A DNA stretch of 64,000 nucleotides, from contig JACKOX010000010.1 of the NCBI GenBank assembly GCA_024233975.1, positions 60,245 through 124,244 of the forward strand, read 5' to 3'. Shown in pieces: positions 11,887-21,244 of this stretch. Below the pieces are notes generated by a model. It did no database searches and was not told the origin of the DNA. It saw only the letters and a program-made list of their open reading frames with translations. Position 1 is the stretch's first letter, and each line of letters starts with the position of its first letter. The DNA comes from Rhodanobacteraceae bacterium. Lineage in GTDB: Bacteria; Pseudomonadota; Gammaproteobacteria; Xanthomonadales; Xanthomonadaceae. Both the position numbers and the translations under genes were made by a program.

Positions 11887-12375
11887 TCAGCGGTAGGCGG
11901 CGTCGGCAGCACGGCGCTCGGCGATCTCGGCCTCCAGCCGATCACCAATCGCCAGCAGCTGCGGCTTGGTCACCACGTTCTCACCCCGGTTCTCGAAGTG
12001 GTATTCGTGGATGTGCGTCTCGACGATGGAATCGACCGGGCAGCTCTCCTCGCAGAAGCCGCAAAAGATGCACTTGAACAGGTCGATGTCGTAGCGCGTG
12101 GTGCGACGCGAGCCATCCTCACGCTGGTCCGAGTCAATCGTGATCGCCAGCGCCGGGCAAACGGCCTCGCAGAGCTTGCAGGCAATGCAGCGCTCTTCGC
12201 CGTTGGGATAGCGACGCAGGGCATGCAGGCCGCGGAAGCGGTTGGACTGCGGGATCTTCTCGACCGGGTAATGCACCGTGTACTTGGGCTTGAAGAAATA
12301 GCCCATGGTCAGCCACAGGCCCTGCAGCAGCTCGATCAGCAGCAGGCTCTTGAAATAGGAAACCACGCGACTCAT
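11887..12375 (-). CDS. nuoI: NADH-quinone oxidoreductase subunit I
   Basis: NuoI carries the two [4Fe-4S] clusters N6a and N6b that pass electrons toward N2. The product is 162 aa. Two ferredoxin motifs are intact: CIACKLCEAVCP and CIFCGFCEESCP. The N-terminal amphipathic helix (MSRVVSYFKSLLLIELLQGL) anchors it to the membrane arm. It overlaps nuoH by 4 bases. Confidence 0.98.
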   Translation of the reverse strand: MSRVVSYFKSLLLIELLQGLWLTMGYFFKPKYTVHYPVEKIPQSNRFRGLHALRRYPNGEERCIACKLCEAVCPALAITIDSDQREDGSRRTTRYDIDLFKCIFCGFCEESCPVDSIVETHIHEYHFENRGENVVTKPQLLAIGDRLEAEIAERRAADAAYR

Positions 12376-13403
12376 ACCGCTACTCCCTGGCCGATCCAGC
12401 CGGCCTGCACGGCCACGGCGGCCACGAGAATCCAGACGATGGTGATGGGGATGAACACCTTCCAGCCCAGCCGCATGATCTGGTCATAGCGGTAGCGTGG
12501 GAAGGTGGCGCGGAACCACAGGTACGAGAACGCGAAGAGCGCGGCCTTGGCCAGCAGCCACCAGATGCCGGCAACGCCCAGCAGCCCCCAGCTCGCCGGG
12601 AACGGTGACAGCCAGCCACCGAGGAACAGGATCGCCGCCAGGAAGCTGATCAGGATCATGTTCGCGTATTCGGCGAGGAAAAACACGGCGAAGGCGGAAC
12701 CCGAATACTCGACGTGGAAGCCCGCGACGATTTCCGACTCGCCTTCAGCCACGTCGAACGGCGCGCGGTTGGTCTCTGCCACGCCGGAGATGAAGTAGAT
12801 GACGAACAGCGGGAACAGCGGCAGCCAGTACCAGTCGAACAGGCCGGCGCTGCCAGCCTGCGCGCGGACGATATCGCTGAGGTTCAGTGTGCCGGCGACG
12901 ACCAGCACACCCACCAGGGCGAAGCCCATCGCGATCTCGTAGCTGACTACCTGCGCCGCCGAGCGCATGGCGCCGAGGAAGGCGTACTTCGAGTTGGATG
13001 CCCAGCCACCGAGGATGACGCCATAGACGCCCATCGACGTCATCGCCAGCAGGTACAGCAGGCCGACATTGACGTCCGACAGCACCAGGCCATCATCGAA
13101 GGGCAGCACGGCCCAGGCGGCAAACGCCGGGGCCAGCGTCAACACCGGCGCCAGGCGGAACAGGAAGGCATTCGCGTTGCTGGGAATGATCAGTTCCTTG
13201 AACAGCATCTTGAACACGTCGGCGAACGGCTGGATCCAGCCGATGCCGAAGATGCCGCCAACGTAGACCGGTCCGTGGCGAACGTGCATCCAGCCGATCA
13301 CCTTGCGCTCCCACAGCGTGTAGAAGGCGACGGAGACAATCAGCGGCACGGTGATCGCGAGGATCTTGGCCAGCGTCCAGAGAATGAAGATCAGCTGTTC
13401 CAT
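12372..13403 (-). CDS. nuoH: NADH-quinone oxidoreductase subunit H
   Basis: NuoH forms much of the quinone-binding chamber of complex I and couples it to the antiporter subunits. From the start at 13403 (MEQLIFILWTLAKILA) the product is 343 aa, standard length. It has the conserved TLWERKVIGWMHVRHGP loop and the acidic loop RAPFDVAEGESEIVAG. The frame extends upstream into nuoG, but the chosen start leaves a 2-base gap after nuoG. Confidence 0.98.
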   Translation of the reverse strand: MEQLIFILWTLAKILAITVPLIVSVAFYTLWERKVIGWMHVRHGPVYVGGIFGIGWIQPFADVFKMLFKELIIPSNANAFLFRLAPVLTLAPAFAAWAVLPFDDGLVLSDVNVGLLYLLAMTSMGVYGVILGGWASNSKYAFLGAMRSAAQVVSYEIAMGFALVGVLVVAGTLNLSDIVRAQAGSAGLFDWYWLPLFPLFVIYFISGVAETNRAPFDVAEGESEIVAGFHVEYSGSAFAVFFLAEYANMILISFLAAILFLGGWLSPFPASWGLLGVAGIWWLLAKAALFAFSYLWFRATFPRYRYDQIMRLGWKVFIPITIVWILVAAVAVQAGWIGQGVAV

Positions 13404-13405
13404 GC

Positions 13406-15691
13406 TCAGACCTTGGAAAGACTCAGGGCGGCGCCGTTGCCGGCAAGCGGTGCGGTGGCCGGGTGCGACGATTCGATCCATGCCGCGCCATCCGGAACGG
13501 CGTGGTCGATCACCAGCGGCAGCGTGGCCTTGCCACGACCGTCATCGATGCGAATCGCATCGCCAGTGGTTGCACCGAGACGCGCAGCTTCGGCGGGATT
13601 CAGCATCACCGCCGGCTCGCGGCTCAACGTCTGGGAGGCCAGCGCGGCGCAGCGACGCAGCACGGCATCGCCGCGGTAGATCGGCGTCGAACTGATGCGC
13701 TCGAACTGCCCGTCCTCAAGCCCCGCCGGTGCAGGCGCTGTGCTCGTCGCTGCCGTCACCTCGACCGGTGACAGGCCATCACGCAGGCCGTCGACATCAA
13801 GGAAGTCGAAACCGTCGAGATCCAGCTGGGCACCAAGCGCGCGCAGCACGCGCCAGCCCGGACGCGCATCGCCCGGCAGCTTCGTCGCCGGCGTGACGCT
13901 CTGGCTGCGGCCGTCGACGTTGTCCAGCGTGGCGTCGATTTCCGGCAGCAGGCCGATCGGCAGGATGACCTTGGCCAGCTGCTTCAGGCTGTCATCGGCA
14001 TAGGCAGCGAAGGCGACCACGTTGCGACCGTGGTCCAAGGCCTTCAGCAGTGCCGGCGTGTCGGCAACGTCCAGTTCCGGCTCGACGCCGTAGAGTACGT
14101 AGGCCTTGCGCGGCGACGCCAGCATGGCGCGCGCGTCAAGTGCCGCCGGCAGCACGCCAGCGCGGGCCAGGCCCACGGCATTGGCGCCCTGCGGCAGGCG
14201 ATTGAGCCTGGCGCCGGTAGCGTCAGCCAGCTTGCGGGCAGCGGCACGCAGCATGGCGGCCTGCGGATGCAGTTCCACGCCCTCGCCCACCACGATGACG
14301 GCACGTTCCGCCACCTTCAGCGCGTCGACAAAACTTGCTGCGTCCAGCCCGTCCACTGCGCCATTGGTGGCCAGTGCCTTGACGGCCTCGGCGAACTTCG
14401 ACGGCGCCGCAATGTGCTTGCCGGCCAGAGTGAAGTCGAAATCGAAATCCAGCGGGTTGACGGCCAGCACCTTGGCGCCGGCATTGGCCGCCTTGCGCAC
14501 GCGCAAACCCAGCAGCGGCGCTTCATGGCGCGGATTGCAGCCCAGCAACAGGATGCAGTCGGCCTTCTCGACCTCGGCCAGCGGCATGCCGAACGGCTCG
14601 GCGACCGCTGCGTCAGACAGATCGGTCTGCGCAATGCGGTGATCGATATTGCCGCAACCCAGGCCCGTGGCCAGACGGCGCAGCAGGGCGCCCTCTTCGT
14701 TGCTGGTCGCCGGATGCACCAGCATGCCGATATCGTCACCACCCTGCGCACGCAGGATGTCGACGGCCTTGGCCAGCGCTTCGTCCCAGCTCGCCTCGCG
14801 CCAGTTGCCGTTCTCGCGCAGCATCGGCGCAGTCACGCGATCTGCTGCCTGCAGGCCCTGATGCGAATAGCGGTCGCGATCCGACAGCCAGCACTCGTTG
14901 ATGGCTTCGTTGTCGCGCGGCACGGCACGCAGCGCTTCGCCGCGACGCGTGTGCAGGAACAGGTTAGAGCCCAGCGCATCGTGATAGCCGATGCTGTCGC
15001 GGGCAATCAGCTCCCAGGCGCGCGCCTTGAAGCGAAATACCTTGTTGGTCAGTGCACCGACCGGGCAGACGTCGATGACGTTGCCGGAAAGCTCGCTCTG
15101 CAGCGGCTTGCCGTCGTAGGTGCCGATCTGCAGACGCTCGCCGCGATACATACCGCCGAGTTCATTGGTGCCGCAGATTTCACGCGTGGTGCGGATGCAG
15201 CGCGTGCACTGGATACAGCGGGTCATGTCGCTGGCGACCAGCGGACCGAAGTCCTCGTCCGGCACCACGCGCTTGCGCTCGGCGAAGCGGCTGACCGAAC
15301 GGCCGTAGCCCATCGACAGGTCCTGCAGTTCGCACTCGCCGCCCTGATCGCAGATCGGGCAATCCAGTGGGTGGTTGATCAGCAGGAACTCCATGACGTT
15401 GCGCTGGGCGTCCAGCGCGCGCTTGGAGCGGGTATAGATCTTCATGCCCGGCATCACCGGCGTTGCGCAGGCCGGCGCCGGCTTGGGCATCTTCTCGACG
15501 TCGACAAGGCACATGCGGCAGTTGGCCGCGATCGACAGCTTCTCGTGGTAGCAGAAGCGCGGTATCGGCATGCCCGCCTTGTCCGCGGCCTCGATGATCA
15601 TCGAGCCCTTCGGCACCTGCATGGCTTCGCCGTTGATCTCGATCTCGACCAGGTTCGGGTCCACCGGCGGATTCTGTGGCTGCGCGCTCAT
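13406..15691 (-). CDS. nuoG: NADH-quinone oxidoreductase subunit G
   Basis: NuoG is the largest peripheral-arm subunit and carries clusters N1b, N4 and N5. The product is 761 aa. N1b ligands are visible in CYHEKLSIAANCRMC, the His/Cys ligands of N5 in HPLDCPICDQGGEC, and N4 in CIQCTRC with a later CPVGAL. After CPVGAL the region that holds four Cys for cluster N7 in Escherichia coli has none (DSIGYHDALGSNLF), so this is the N7-lacking type. The C-terminal molybdopterin-oxidoreductase-like domain is degenerate as usual. Its start overlaps the nuoF stop by 4 bases. Confidence 0.97.
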   Translation of the reverse strand: MSAQPQNPPVDPNLVEIEINGEAMQVPKGSMIIEAADKAGMPIPRFCYHEKLSIAANCRMCLVDVEKMPKPAPACATPVMPGMKIYTRSKRALDAQRNVMEFLLINHPLDCPICDQGGECELQDLSMGYGRSVSRFAERKRVVPDEDFGPLVASDMTRCIQCTRCIRTTREICGTNELGGMYRGERLQIGTYDGKPLQSELSGNVIDVCPVGALTNKVFRFKARAWELIARDSIGYHDALGSNLFLHTRRGEALRAVPRDNEAINECWLSDRDRYSHQGLQAADRVTAPMLRENGNWREASWDEALAKAVDILRAQGGDDIGMLVHPATSNEEGALLRRLATGLGCGNIDHRIAQTDLSDAAVAEPFGMPLAEVEKADCILLLGCNPRHEAPLLGLRVRKAANAGAKVLAVNPLDFDFDFTLAGKHIAAPSKFAEAVKALATNGAVDGLDAASFVDALKVAERAVIVVGEGVELHPQAAMLRAAARKLADATGARLNRLPQGANAVGLARAGVLPAALDARAMLASPRKAYVLYGVEPELDVADTPALLKALDHGRNVVAFAAYADDSLKQLAKVILPIGLLPEIDATLDNVDGRSQSVTPATKLPGDARPGWRVLRALGAQLDLDGFDFLDVDGLRDGLSPVEVTAATSTAPAPAGLEDGQFERISSTPIYRGDAVLRRCAALASQTLSREPAVMLNPAEAARLGATTGDAIRIDDGRGKATLPLVIDHAVPDGAAWIESSHPATAPLAGNGAALSLSKV

Positions 15692-17031
15692 GCGGCCTCC
15701 TCCACGCTGCCATCAACCATCGATCGGCCGTTCCGGATGTAGTACTCGAACTCATCCCAGAAGTGGCGCAGGAAACCCTGCACCGGCCAGGCAGCCGCTT
15801 CACCGAAGGCACAGATGGTGTGTCCTTCGATCTGGCCGGCGGCCGACTTCAGCATGTTGAGGTCATCCAGGTTGGCCTTGCCTTCGACGATGCGGGTCAG
15901 CACGCGGTACATCCAGCCGGTACCTTCACGGCACGGCGTGCACTGGCCGCAGCTTTCCTTGAAGTAGAAACGCGAGATGCGCTGGCAAGCCTTCACCATG
16001 CAGGTGCTGTCATCCATCACGATCACCGCACCCGAGCCAAGACCGGAGCCGGCCTTCTGGATGCTGTCGTAATCCATGGTCAGACCCATCATGGTCTCGC
16101 CCGGCAGCACCGGCATCGAAGAACCACCCGGGATGACGCCCTTGATCTTGCGACCCGGACGCATGCCACCCGCCATCTCCAGCAGGTCGGCGAACGGCGT
16201 GCCGAGCGGGATCTCGAAGTTGCCCGGCTTGGCCACGTGGCCGGAGACGCTGAACAGCTTGGCGCCACCGTTGTTGGGCTTGCCGATGTTGAGGAACCAG
16301 TCCGCACCGTTGCGCAGGATGGCTGGCACCGACGCGTAGGTCTCGGTGTTGTTGATCGTGGTCGGCTTGCCGAACAGGCCGAAGTTGGCGGGGAACGGCG
16401 GCTTGTAGCGCGGCTGGCCCTTCTTGCCTTCCAGCGACTCCATCAGCGCGGTTTCTTCACCGCAAATGTAGGCGCCAGCGCCCAGCGCAGTGTGGATGTC
16501 CACGTTCACGCCGCTGCCCTGGATGTCCTGACCCAGCCAGCCATTGGCGTACGCGTCCTTCAGTGCCTGTTCGAAGCGCTCGAACGGCTCGTGATGGAAC
16601 TCGCCACGCAGGTAGTTGTAGGCGACCGTCGAACCGGTGGCGTAGCAGGCAATCGCCAGCCCTTCGACCACGGCATGCGGGTTATAGCGCAGGATGTCGC
16701 GATCCTTGCAGGTGCCGGGCTCGGACTCATCCGAATTGCAGAGGATGTACTTCTGCATGTCGCCCTTGGGCATGAAGCTCCACTTCAGACCGGTCGGGAA
16801 ACCCGCGCCGCCACGGCCACGCAACGCGCTGGCCTTGACCTGGTCGATGATGGTCGCCGGATCCGGCTTCTCGGCCAGGATCTTGCGCCAGGCCTGGTAG
16901 CCGCCCGATTTCAGGTAGCTGTCGTAGCTCCACGGCTGATCGAAATGCAGCGTGGTGAAACAGACGTTGTGGGCCTCCGGCGCCGGTCCGACCGGGCCCG
17001 TGTGCTCGTTGTGTCCCTGACTCATGCTCAT
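15688..17031 (-). CDS. nuoF: NADH-quinone oxidoreductase subunit F
   Basis: NuoF binds NADH, FMN and cluster N3 and is the electron entry point of complex I. From the start at 17031 (MSMSQGHNEHTG) the product is 447 aa. The NADH/FMN glycine-rich motif GRGGAGFPTGLKWSF is present. The N3 ligands are CGQCTPCREG plus the later ICAFG. The start overlaps the nuoE stop by 4 bases; a second Met two residues on is also possible. Confidence 0.98.
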   Translation of the reverse strand: MSMSQGHNEHTGPVGPAPEAHNVCFTTLHFDQPWSYDSYLKSGGYQAWRKILAEKPDPATIIDQVKASALRGRGGAGFPTGLKWSFMPKGDMQKYILCNSDESEPGTCKDRDILRYNPHAVVEGLAIACYATGSTVAYNYLRGEFHHEPFERFEQALKDAYANGWLGQDIQGSGVNVDIHTALGAGAYICGEETALMESLEGKKGQPRYKPPFPANFGLFGKPTTINNTETYASVPAILRNGADWFLNIGKPNNGGAKLFSVSGHVAKPGNFEIPLGTPFADLLEMAGGMRPGRKIKGVIPGGSSMPVLPGETMMGLTMDYDSIQKAGSGLGSGAVIVMDDSTCMVKACQRISRFYFKESCGQCTPCREGTGWMYRVLTRIVEGKANLDDLNMLKSAAGQIEGHTICAFGEAAAWPVQGFLRHFWDEFEYYIRNGRSMVDGSVEEAA

Positions 17032-17555
17032 TCCAGCCCGTCCAGGATCTGGTCGATTTTTTCGGGGGTCAGCTTCTCGTGGTAGTGGCCGTTGACCACC
17101 ATCATCGGCGCACCGCAGCAGGCAGCCAGGCATTCTTCTTCGCGCTTGAGGTAGACGCGGCCGTCACCGGTGCTCTCACCCAGCTTGATGCCCAGCTTCT
17201 TCTCGCAGTGCCGCACCACATCCTCGGCGCCATTCAGCCAGCACGAGATGTTGGTGCAGATCGCCACGTTGTTGCGGCCCACCGGCTCCAGCTCGAACAT
17301 CGAGTAGAACGAAGCCACTTCGTAGACCCAGACGTGCGGGATGTCGATATAGCGCGCCACGGCCGAGATCAGCTCGTCGGTGAGATGGCCCTGGTTCTGC
17401 TCCTGCGCCGCGAACAGCGCCTGCAGCACGGCCGAGCGCCTGCGATCTGGCGGGAACTTGGCCAGCCAGTGGTCGATGTGATGGCGGGTGGTGTCGTTCA
17501 ACGCGACCATCGGGTCGACGTCACGGACTTCCTTCCAGCTGCCGGTGGCCTTCAT
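17028..17555 (-). CDS. nuoE: NADH-quinone oxidoreductase subunit E
   Basis: NuoE holds the [2Fe-2S] cluster N1a next to FMN in the NADH-dehydrogenase module. The product is 175 aa with a thioredoxin-like C-terminal half. Its four ligands follow the family spacing: CTNISC (C-x4-C) and CLAACC (C-x3-C). It overlaps nuoD and nuoF by 4 bases on either side, indicating translational coupling. Confidence 0.97.
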   Translation of the reverse strand: MKATGSWKEVRDVDPMVALNDTTRHHIDHWLAKFPPDRRRSAVLQALFAAQEQNQGHLTDELISAVARYIDIPHVWVYEVASFYSMFELEPVGRNNVAICTNISCWLNGAEDVVRHCEKKLGIKLGESTGDGRVYLKREEECLAACCGAPMMVVNGHYHEKLTPEKIDQILDGLE

Positions 17556-18805
17556 CGGTCAATCTCTCCGAACACGACGTCGTAGGTGCCGATCATGGCG
17601 ACGACGTCGGACAGCATGTGGCCCTTGACCACATGGTCCATGGAACTCAGGTGGGCGAAGCCCGGCGCGCGCAGCTTCACGCGGAACGGCTTGTTGGCGC
17701 CGTCGGACACCAGGTAGCAGCCGAACTCCCCCTTGGGTGCTTCCACCGCCGAATACACCTCGCCGGCCGGTACGCAATAGCCTTCGGTGAACAGCTTGAA
17801 GTGGTGGATCAGCGCTTCCATGTCGTCCTTCATCTCGGCGCGCGAGGGAGGAGCGACCTTGAAATTGCGGACCATCACCGGGCCCGGATTGGCGCGCAGC
17901 CACTGCACGCACTGCTGGATGATCCGCGTGGACTGCCGCATCTCCTCGATGCGGACCAGGTAGCGGTCATAGCAGTCGCCGCTGACGCCCACCGGGATGT
18001 CGAAATCGACCTCCGCATACTTGGCGTAGGGCTGCTTCTTGCGCAAATCCCAGGCAACACCGGAACCACGCAGCATCGGGCCGGTCATGCCCCAGGCCAA
18101 TGCTTCCTCGGGTGACACGACGCCGATGTTGACGGTGCGCTGCTTCCAGATGCGGTTGTCGGTCAGCAGCGTTTCGTATTCGTCGATCTTGCCGTAGAAA
18201 TCGGCGGCAAAGGCGTCGAGGAAGTCCAGCATCGAACCCTCGCGCCACTCGTTGGCGCGCTTGAGGTCCTTGCCCTTGCGCCACGGCGACTCGCGAAACT
18301 TCGGCATGCTGTCCGGCAGATCGCGATAGACGCCACCCGGGCGGTAGTAGGTGGCGTGCATGCGCGCGCCGCTGACGGCCTCGTAGCAGTCCATCAACTC
18401 TTCGCGCTCTCGGAAGGCGTAGAGGAACATCGCCATCGCACCGAGATCGAGGCCGTTGGTGCCCACCCACATCAGGTGGTTGAGGATGCGGGTGACCTCG
18501 TCGAACAGCGTGCGGATCCACTGCGCACGCTCCGGCGCTTCCACGCCGAGCAGCGTTTCGATGGCGCGAACGTAGGCGTGCTCGTTGCACATCATCGACA
18601 CGTAGTCGAGACGATCCATGTAGCCGATCGACTGGTTGAACGGCTTGGATTCGGCCAGCTTTTCGGTCGCGCGATGCAGCAGGCCCACATGCGGGTCGGC
18701 ACGCTGCACGGTCTCGCCATCCATCTCCAGCACCAGGCGCAGTACGCCGTGCGCGGCCGGATGCTGCGGGCCGAAGTTCAGGGTGTAGTTGCGAATTTCA
18801 CTCAT
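17552..18805 (-). CDS. nuoD: NADH-quinone oxidoreductase subunit D
   Basis: NuoD (49-kDa type) forms the quinone site together with NuoB. The product is 417 aa with NFGPQHPAAHGVLRLVLEMDGE near the N-terminus (the quinone-facing His region) and ATEKLAESKPFNQ. It is a separate gene rather than a nuoCD fusion as in enterobacteria. Two bases separate it from nuoC. Confidence 0.98.
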   Translation of the reverse strand: MSEIRNYTLNFGPQHPAAHGVLRLVLEMDGETVQRADPHVGLLHRATEKLAESKPFNQSIGYMDRLDYVSMMCNEHAYVRAIETLLGVEAPERAQWIRTLFDEVTRILNHLMWVGTNGLDLGAMAMFLYAFREREELMDCYEAVSGARMHATYYRPGGVYRDLPDSMPKFRESPWRKGKDLKRANEWREGSMLDFLDAFAADFYGKIDEYETLLTDNRIWKQRTVNIGVVSPEEALAWGMTGPMLRGSGVAWDLRKKQPYAKYAEVDFDIPVGVSGDCYDRYLVRIEEMRQSTRIIQQCVQWLRANPGPVMVRNFKVAPPSRAEMKDDMEALIHHFKLFTEGYCVPAGEVYSAVEAPKGEFGCYLVSDGANKPFRVKLRAPGFAHLSSMDHVVKGHMLSDVVAMIGTYDVVFGEIDR

Positions 18806-18807
18806 GA

Positions 18808-19551
18808 TCAGCCCCGCTCCGCCTGCGCCTGCTGGTAGCGCGAGTCATCGCGCACCACGCGCGGAACGCCAACGCGCGGTTCGACCGAGGTAACCGGTTC
18901 GTAGATCACGCGACCCTTCTCGGCGTCGTAGCGGACCTCGACGTTGCCGATCAGCGGGAAATCCTTGCGGAACGGATGGCCGACAAAGCCGTAGTCGGTG
19001 AGGATGCGGCGCAAGTCCGGGTGACCTTCGAACACGATGCCGTAAAGGTCGAAGGCTTCGCGCTCGAACCAGTTGGCCACCGGCCAGATGTCCACCACCG
19101 AAGGCACAACCGGCAGGCTCTCGTCCTCGGCGAAGCAACGCAGGCGCAGGCGGCGGTTGTGGCGCACCGACAGCAGGTGAATCACGGCGGCATAACGACG
19201 ACCTGGCTTCGGCGCCGGAACGTGGTTCTCGCCGCTGGGTGACTCGCCCCAGGCGAAGCGACCCGGACCCTTGCCCTCGACGCCACGCGAGAATCCCTCG
19301 CTGCTGACATCATCGGTATCCCACTCGTCCTCGCCATAGCCGAGGTAGTCGACGCCGCAGACGTCGATCAACTGCTCGAAGCCGAACTCCGCCTCGTCGC
19401 GAAGCGCGCGACAGGCATCCAGCCATTGCGAAGCGGGAAGCTCCAGCGTGATCTCGCCATGCTCGGCCGTCATGACAGCCGCATTACCGCCAAAGCGGGC
19501 CTTCAGGCGATCCGCGAGGTTGTTGCCGTGGTCGTTGCCTTGATTCGCCAT
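18808..19551 (-). CDS. nuoC: NADH-quinone oxidoreductase subunit C
   Basis: NuoC (30-kDa type) stabilises the peripheral arm near NuoD. From the start at 19551 (MANQGNDHGNNLADRL) the product is 247 aa. The family signature EREAFDLYGIVFEGHPDLRR is complete and followed by GHPFRKDFPL. Residues about 80-125 hold an acidic/glycine-rich insertion compared with the shortest homologues. The start lies 4 bases after the nuoB stop. Confidence 0.96.
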   Translation of the reverse strand: MANQGNDHGNNLADRLKARFGGNAAVMTAEHGEITLELPASQWLDACRALRDEAEFGFEQLIDVCGVDYLGYGEDEWDTDDVSSEGFSRGVEGKGPGRFAWGESPSGENHVPAPKPGRRYAAVIHLLSVRHNRRLRLRCFAEDESLPVVPSVVDIWPVANWFEREAFDLYGIVFEGHPDLRRILTDYGFVGHPFRKDFPLIGNVEVRYDAEKGRVIYEPVTSVEPRVGVPRVVRDDSRYQQAQAERG

Positions 19552-19555
19552 GATC

Positions 19556-20098
19556 TCAGCGCGCAATCGTGTTGGTTCGGCGAATCTTCTTCTGCAGCTG
19601 CAGGATGCCGTGGATCAGCGCCTCGGCCGTGGGCGGACAGCCCGGCACGTAGACGTCGACCGGCACCACGCGATCACAGCCGCGGACCACCGAATAGGAG
19701 TAGTGGTAATAGCCACCGCCGTTGGCGCAGCTACCCATGGAAATCACCCACTTGGGCTCGGGCATCTGGTCATAGACCTTGCGCAGAGCTGGTGCCATCT
19801 TGTTGACCAGCGTGCCGGCCACGATCATCACGTCTGACTGACGCGGTGACGGGCGGAAGATCACCCCGTAGCGGTCCAGATCGAGGCGCGCCGCGCCGGC
19901 GTGCATCATTTCCACCGCGCAACAGGCCAGACCGAAGGTCATCGGCCACATCGAGCCGGTACGCGCCCAGTTGACCAATGCGTCAACCGACGTGGTGACG
20001 AAGCCGCGCTGCAGCAGCGGGTTCTCGCCTTCCGGGCGGAGGATGTCATCAACCCGGCCAATCGGCTCCGGATTGTGGAAGAACTGACTTACTCCCAT
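19556..20098 (-). CDS. nuoB: NADH-quinone oxidoreductase subunit B
   Basis: NuoB (PSST type) carries cluster N2, the terminal electron donor to quinone. From the start at 20098 (MGVSQFFHNPEPIGR) the product is 180 aa. N2 ligands: the tandem CC in LACCAVEMMH, then GSCANGGG and PGCPPTAEA. The ATG overlaps the last ten bases of nuoA; an upstream start at 20119 would lie deep inside nuoA. Confidence 0.97.
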   Translation of the reverse strand: MGVSQFFHNPEPIGRVDDILRPEGENPLLQRGFVTTSVDALVNWARTGSMWPMTFGLACCAVEMMHAGAARLDLDRYGVIFRPSPRQSDVMIVAGTLVNKMAPALRKVYDQMPEPKWVISMGSCANGGGYYHYSYSVVRGCDRVVPVDVYVPGCPPTAEALIHGILQLQKKIRRTNTIAR

Positions 20099-20451
20099 TC
20101 CAGTGCGCCCTTTTTCCATTCGTAGATGAATCCAATCACGAGGATGCCGAGGAAGATCGTCATGGCGATGACGGCGGGCCAGCCGATGCCCTTGAACACG
20201 ACGGCCCAGGGAAACAGGAAGGCGATCTCGAGATCGAAGATGATGAACAGGATGGCGACCAGGTAATAGCGCACGTCAAAGCGCGCCCGCGCATCCTCGA
20301 AGGCTTCAAAGCCACACTCGTAGGGAGAGAGCTTTTCACTGTCCGGTCGCTTTGGACCGAGGAGCCAGCCGACCGTCAACAGCACGATGCCGATGCCGGT
20401 CGACACGATCAGAAAGAGGAGAATCGGCAGGTATTCGCCTAGCACGTGCAT
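20089..20451 (-). CDS. nuoA: NADH-quinone oxidoreductase subunit A
   Basis: NuoA is a three-helix membrane subunit at the junction of the complex I arms. From the start at 20451 (MHVLGEYLPILLFLI) the product is 120 aa. The family loop YECGFEAFEDARARFDVRYY and the helix IIFDLEIAFLFPWAV are present. AAGGTGGA upstream serves as ribosome binding site. It is the first gene of the nuo operon, 70 bases after tRNA-Leu. No terminator is seen in that gap, so tRNA-Leu and nuo may be cotranscribed. Confidence 0.97.
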   Translation of the reverse strand: MHVLGEYLPILLFLIVSTGIGIVLLTVGWLLGPKRPDSEKLSPYECGFEAFEDARARFDVRYYLVAILFIIFDLEIAFLFPWAVVFKGIGWPAVIAMTIFLGILVIGFIYEWKKGALEWE

Positions 20452-20521
20452 TCCACCTTCGCGCCGGGGAGGCGCATTGAGCCGCCACACCGACGCCGGC
20501 GACAGCAGCTGGTCGTGTCAA

Positions 20522-20606
20522 TGGTGCCCAGGGCGGGACTCGAACCCGCACAGCTTTCGCCACTACCCCCTCAAGATAGCGTGTCTACCAATTCCACCAC
20601 CTGGGC
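20522..20606 (-). tRNA. tRNA-Leu (GAG)
   Basis: An 85-base class II tRNA with encoded CCA. The acceptor stem GCCCAGG/CCTGGGC is perfect. The anticodon loop TTGAGGG gives GAG. The long variable arm is typical of tRNA-Leu. It lies between secG and nuoA, a common gammaproteobacterial location. Confidence 0.95.
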
Positions 20607-20674
20607 AGGGGTGTCATCGCTTCGATCGCCTCACGCAACAGCCCGGCGATGAACGAAGCGGCGATTTTATCAGG

Positions 20675-20692
20675 CTGGCAAGGCTTTGCCAG
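20675..20692 (-). other. Hairpin between secG and tRNA-Leu, with a candidate tRNA -10 box
   Basis: A perfect 7-bp stem (CTGGCAA/TTGCCAG, loop AGCC) lies 35 bases past the secG stop. It lacks a clear T-run, so a terminator role is uncertain. TAAAAT just after it is a plausible -10 element for tRNA-Leu. Confidence 0.35.
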
Positions 20693-20727
20693 AGACGATC
20701 CGACGATGAGGGTCGCGGATCGGAGGG

Positions 20728-21207
20728 TTACTGGCCGCCGTTGGCCGCCGGCTCCTTGTCCGAGGACTCGACCGGCGACGCATCGCCCGACGCCTCCGGA
20801 GCCACCGGCACGTCACTGTCAGCATTGGCCGGAACCGCATCGACCGGTGCTGCCGGGACATCACTGTCTTCGACCGCCGGCAGCGCCGCCGGCGCCTGCT
20901 CGGCCGTGTCGCCGGCGCTCGCGCCGACACCGGACATGACACCCAGATCCTCGCCCGCCGGCACGGTACCGCTGTTGTGGCGCGCGTAGATCGCCATGCC
21001 GAGGCTGATACCGAAGAACAGGATCGCCAGCACCGCCGTCGACTTCGACAGGAAGTTGGCGGAACCACGGGCACCGAACACGGTAGCGGAAGCACCACCA
21101 CCAAAACCGGAACCCGCATCGGCGCCAGGACCGCGCTGGACCAGGATGAACCCGATCATCGCGACCGCGACGAGCACATACAGCACATTGGCCAGAGTAA
21201 TCAGCAT
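20728..21207 (-). CDS. secG: Preprotein translocase subunit SecG
   Basis: SecG is the small membrane subunit of the SecYEG protein-export channel. From the start at 21207 (MLITLANVLYVLVA) the product is 159 aa. There are two membrane segments (about 2-21 and 50-70) flanking the family motif VQRGPGADAGSGFGGGAS. The C-terminal ~80 residues form an Ala/Pro/Asp/Ser-rich tail, long compared with the ~110-aa Escherichia coli protein. It lies downstream of tpiA on the same strand, the usual order. Confidence 0.94.
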   Translation of the reverse strand: MLITLANVLYVLVAVAMIGFILVQRGPGADAGSGFGGGASATVFGARGSANFLSKSTAVLAILFFGISLGMAIYARHNSGTVPAGEDLGVMSGVGASAGDTAEQAPAALPAVEDSDVPAAPVDAVPANADSDVPVAPEASGDASPVESSDKEPAANGGQ

Positions 21208-21244
21208 GTCTTCTTCAATCTCTAGTCGCCATGGCGACGGCACA

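Noticed and set aside
14030..17085. Long plus-strand frames (570 and 469 aa) opposite nuoG and nuoF
   Set aside because: The minus-strand genes have all cluster ligands. The opposite frames have no recognisable motif or ribosome binding site.
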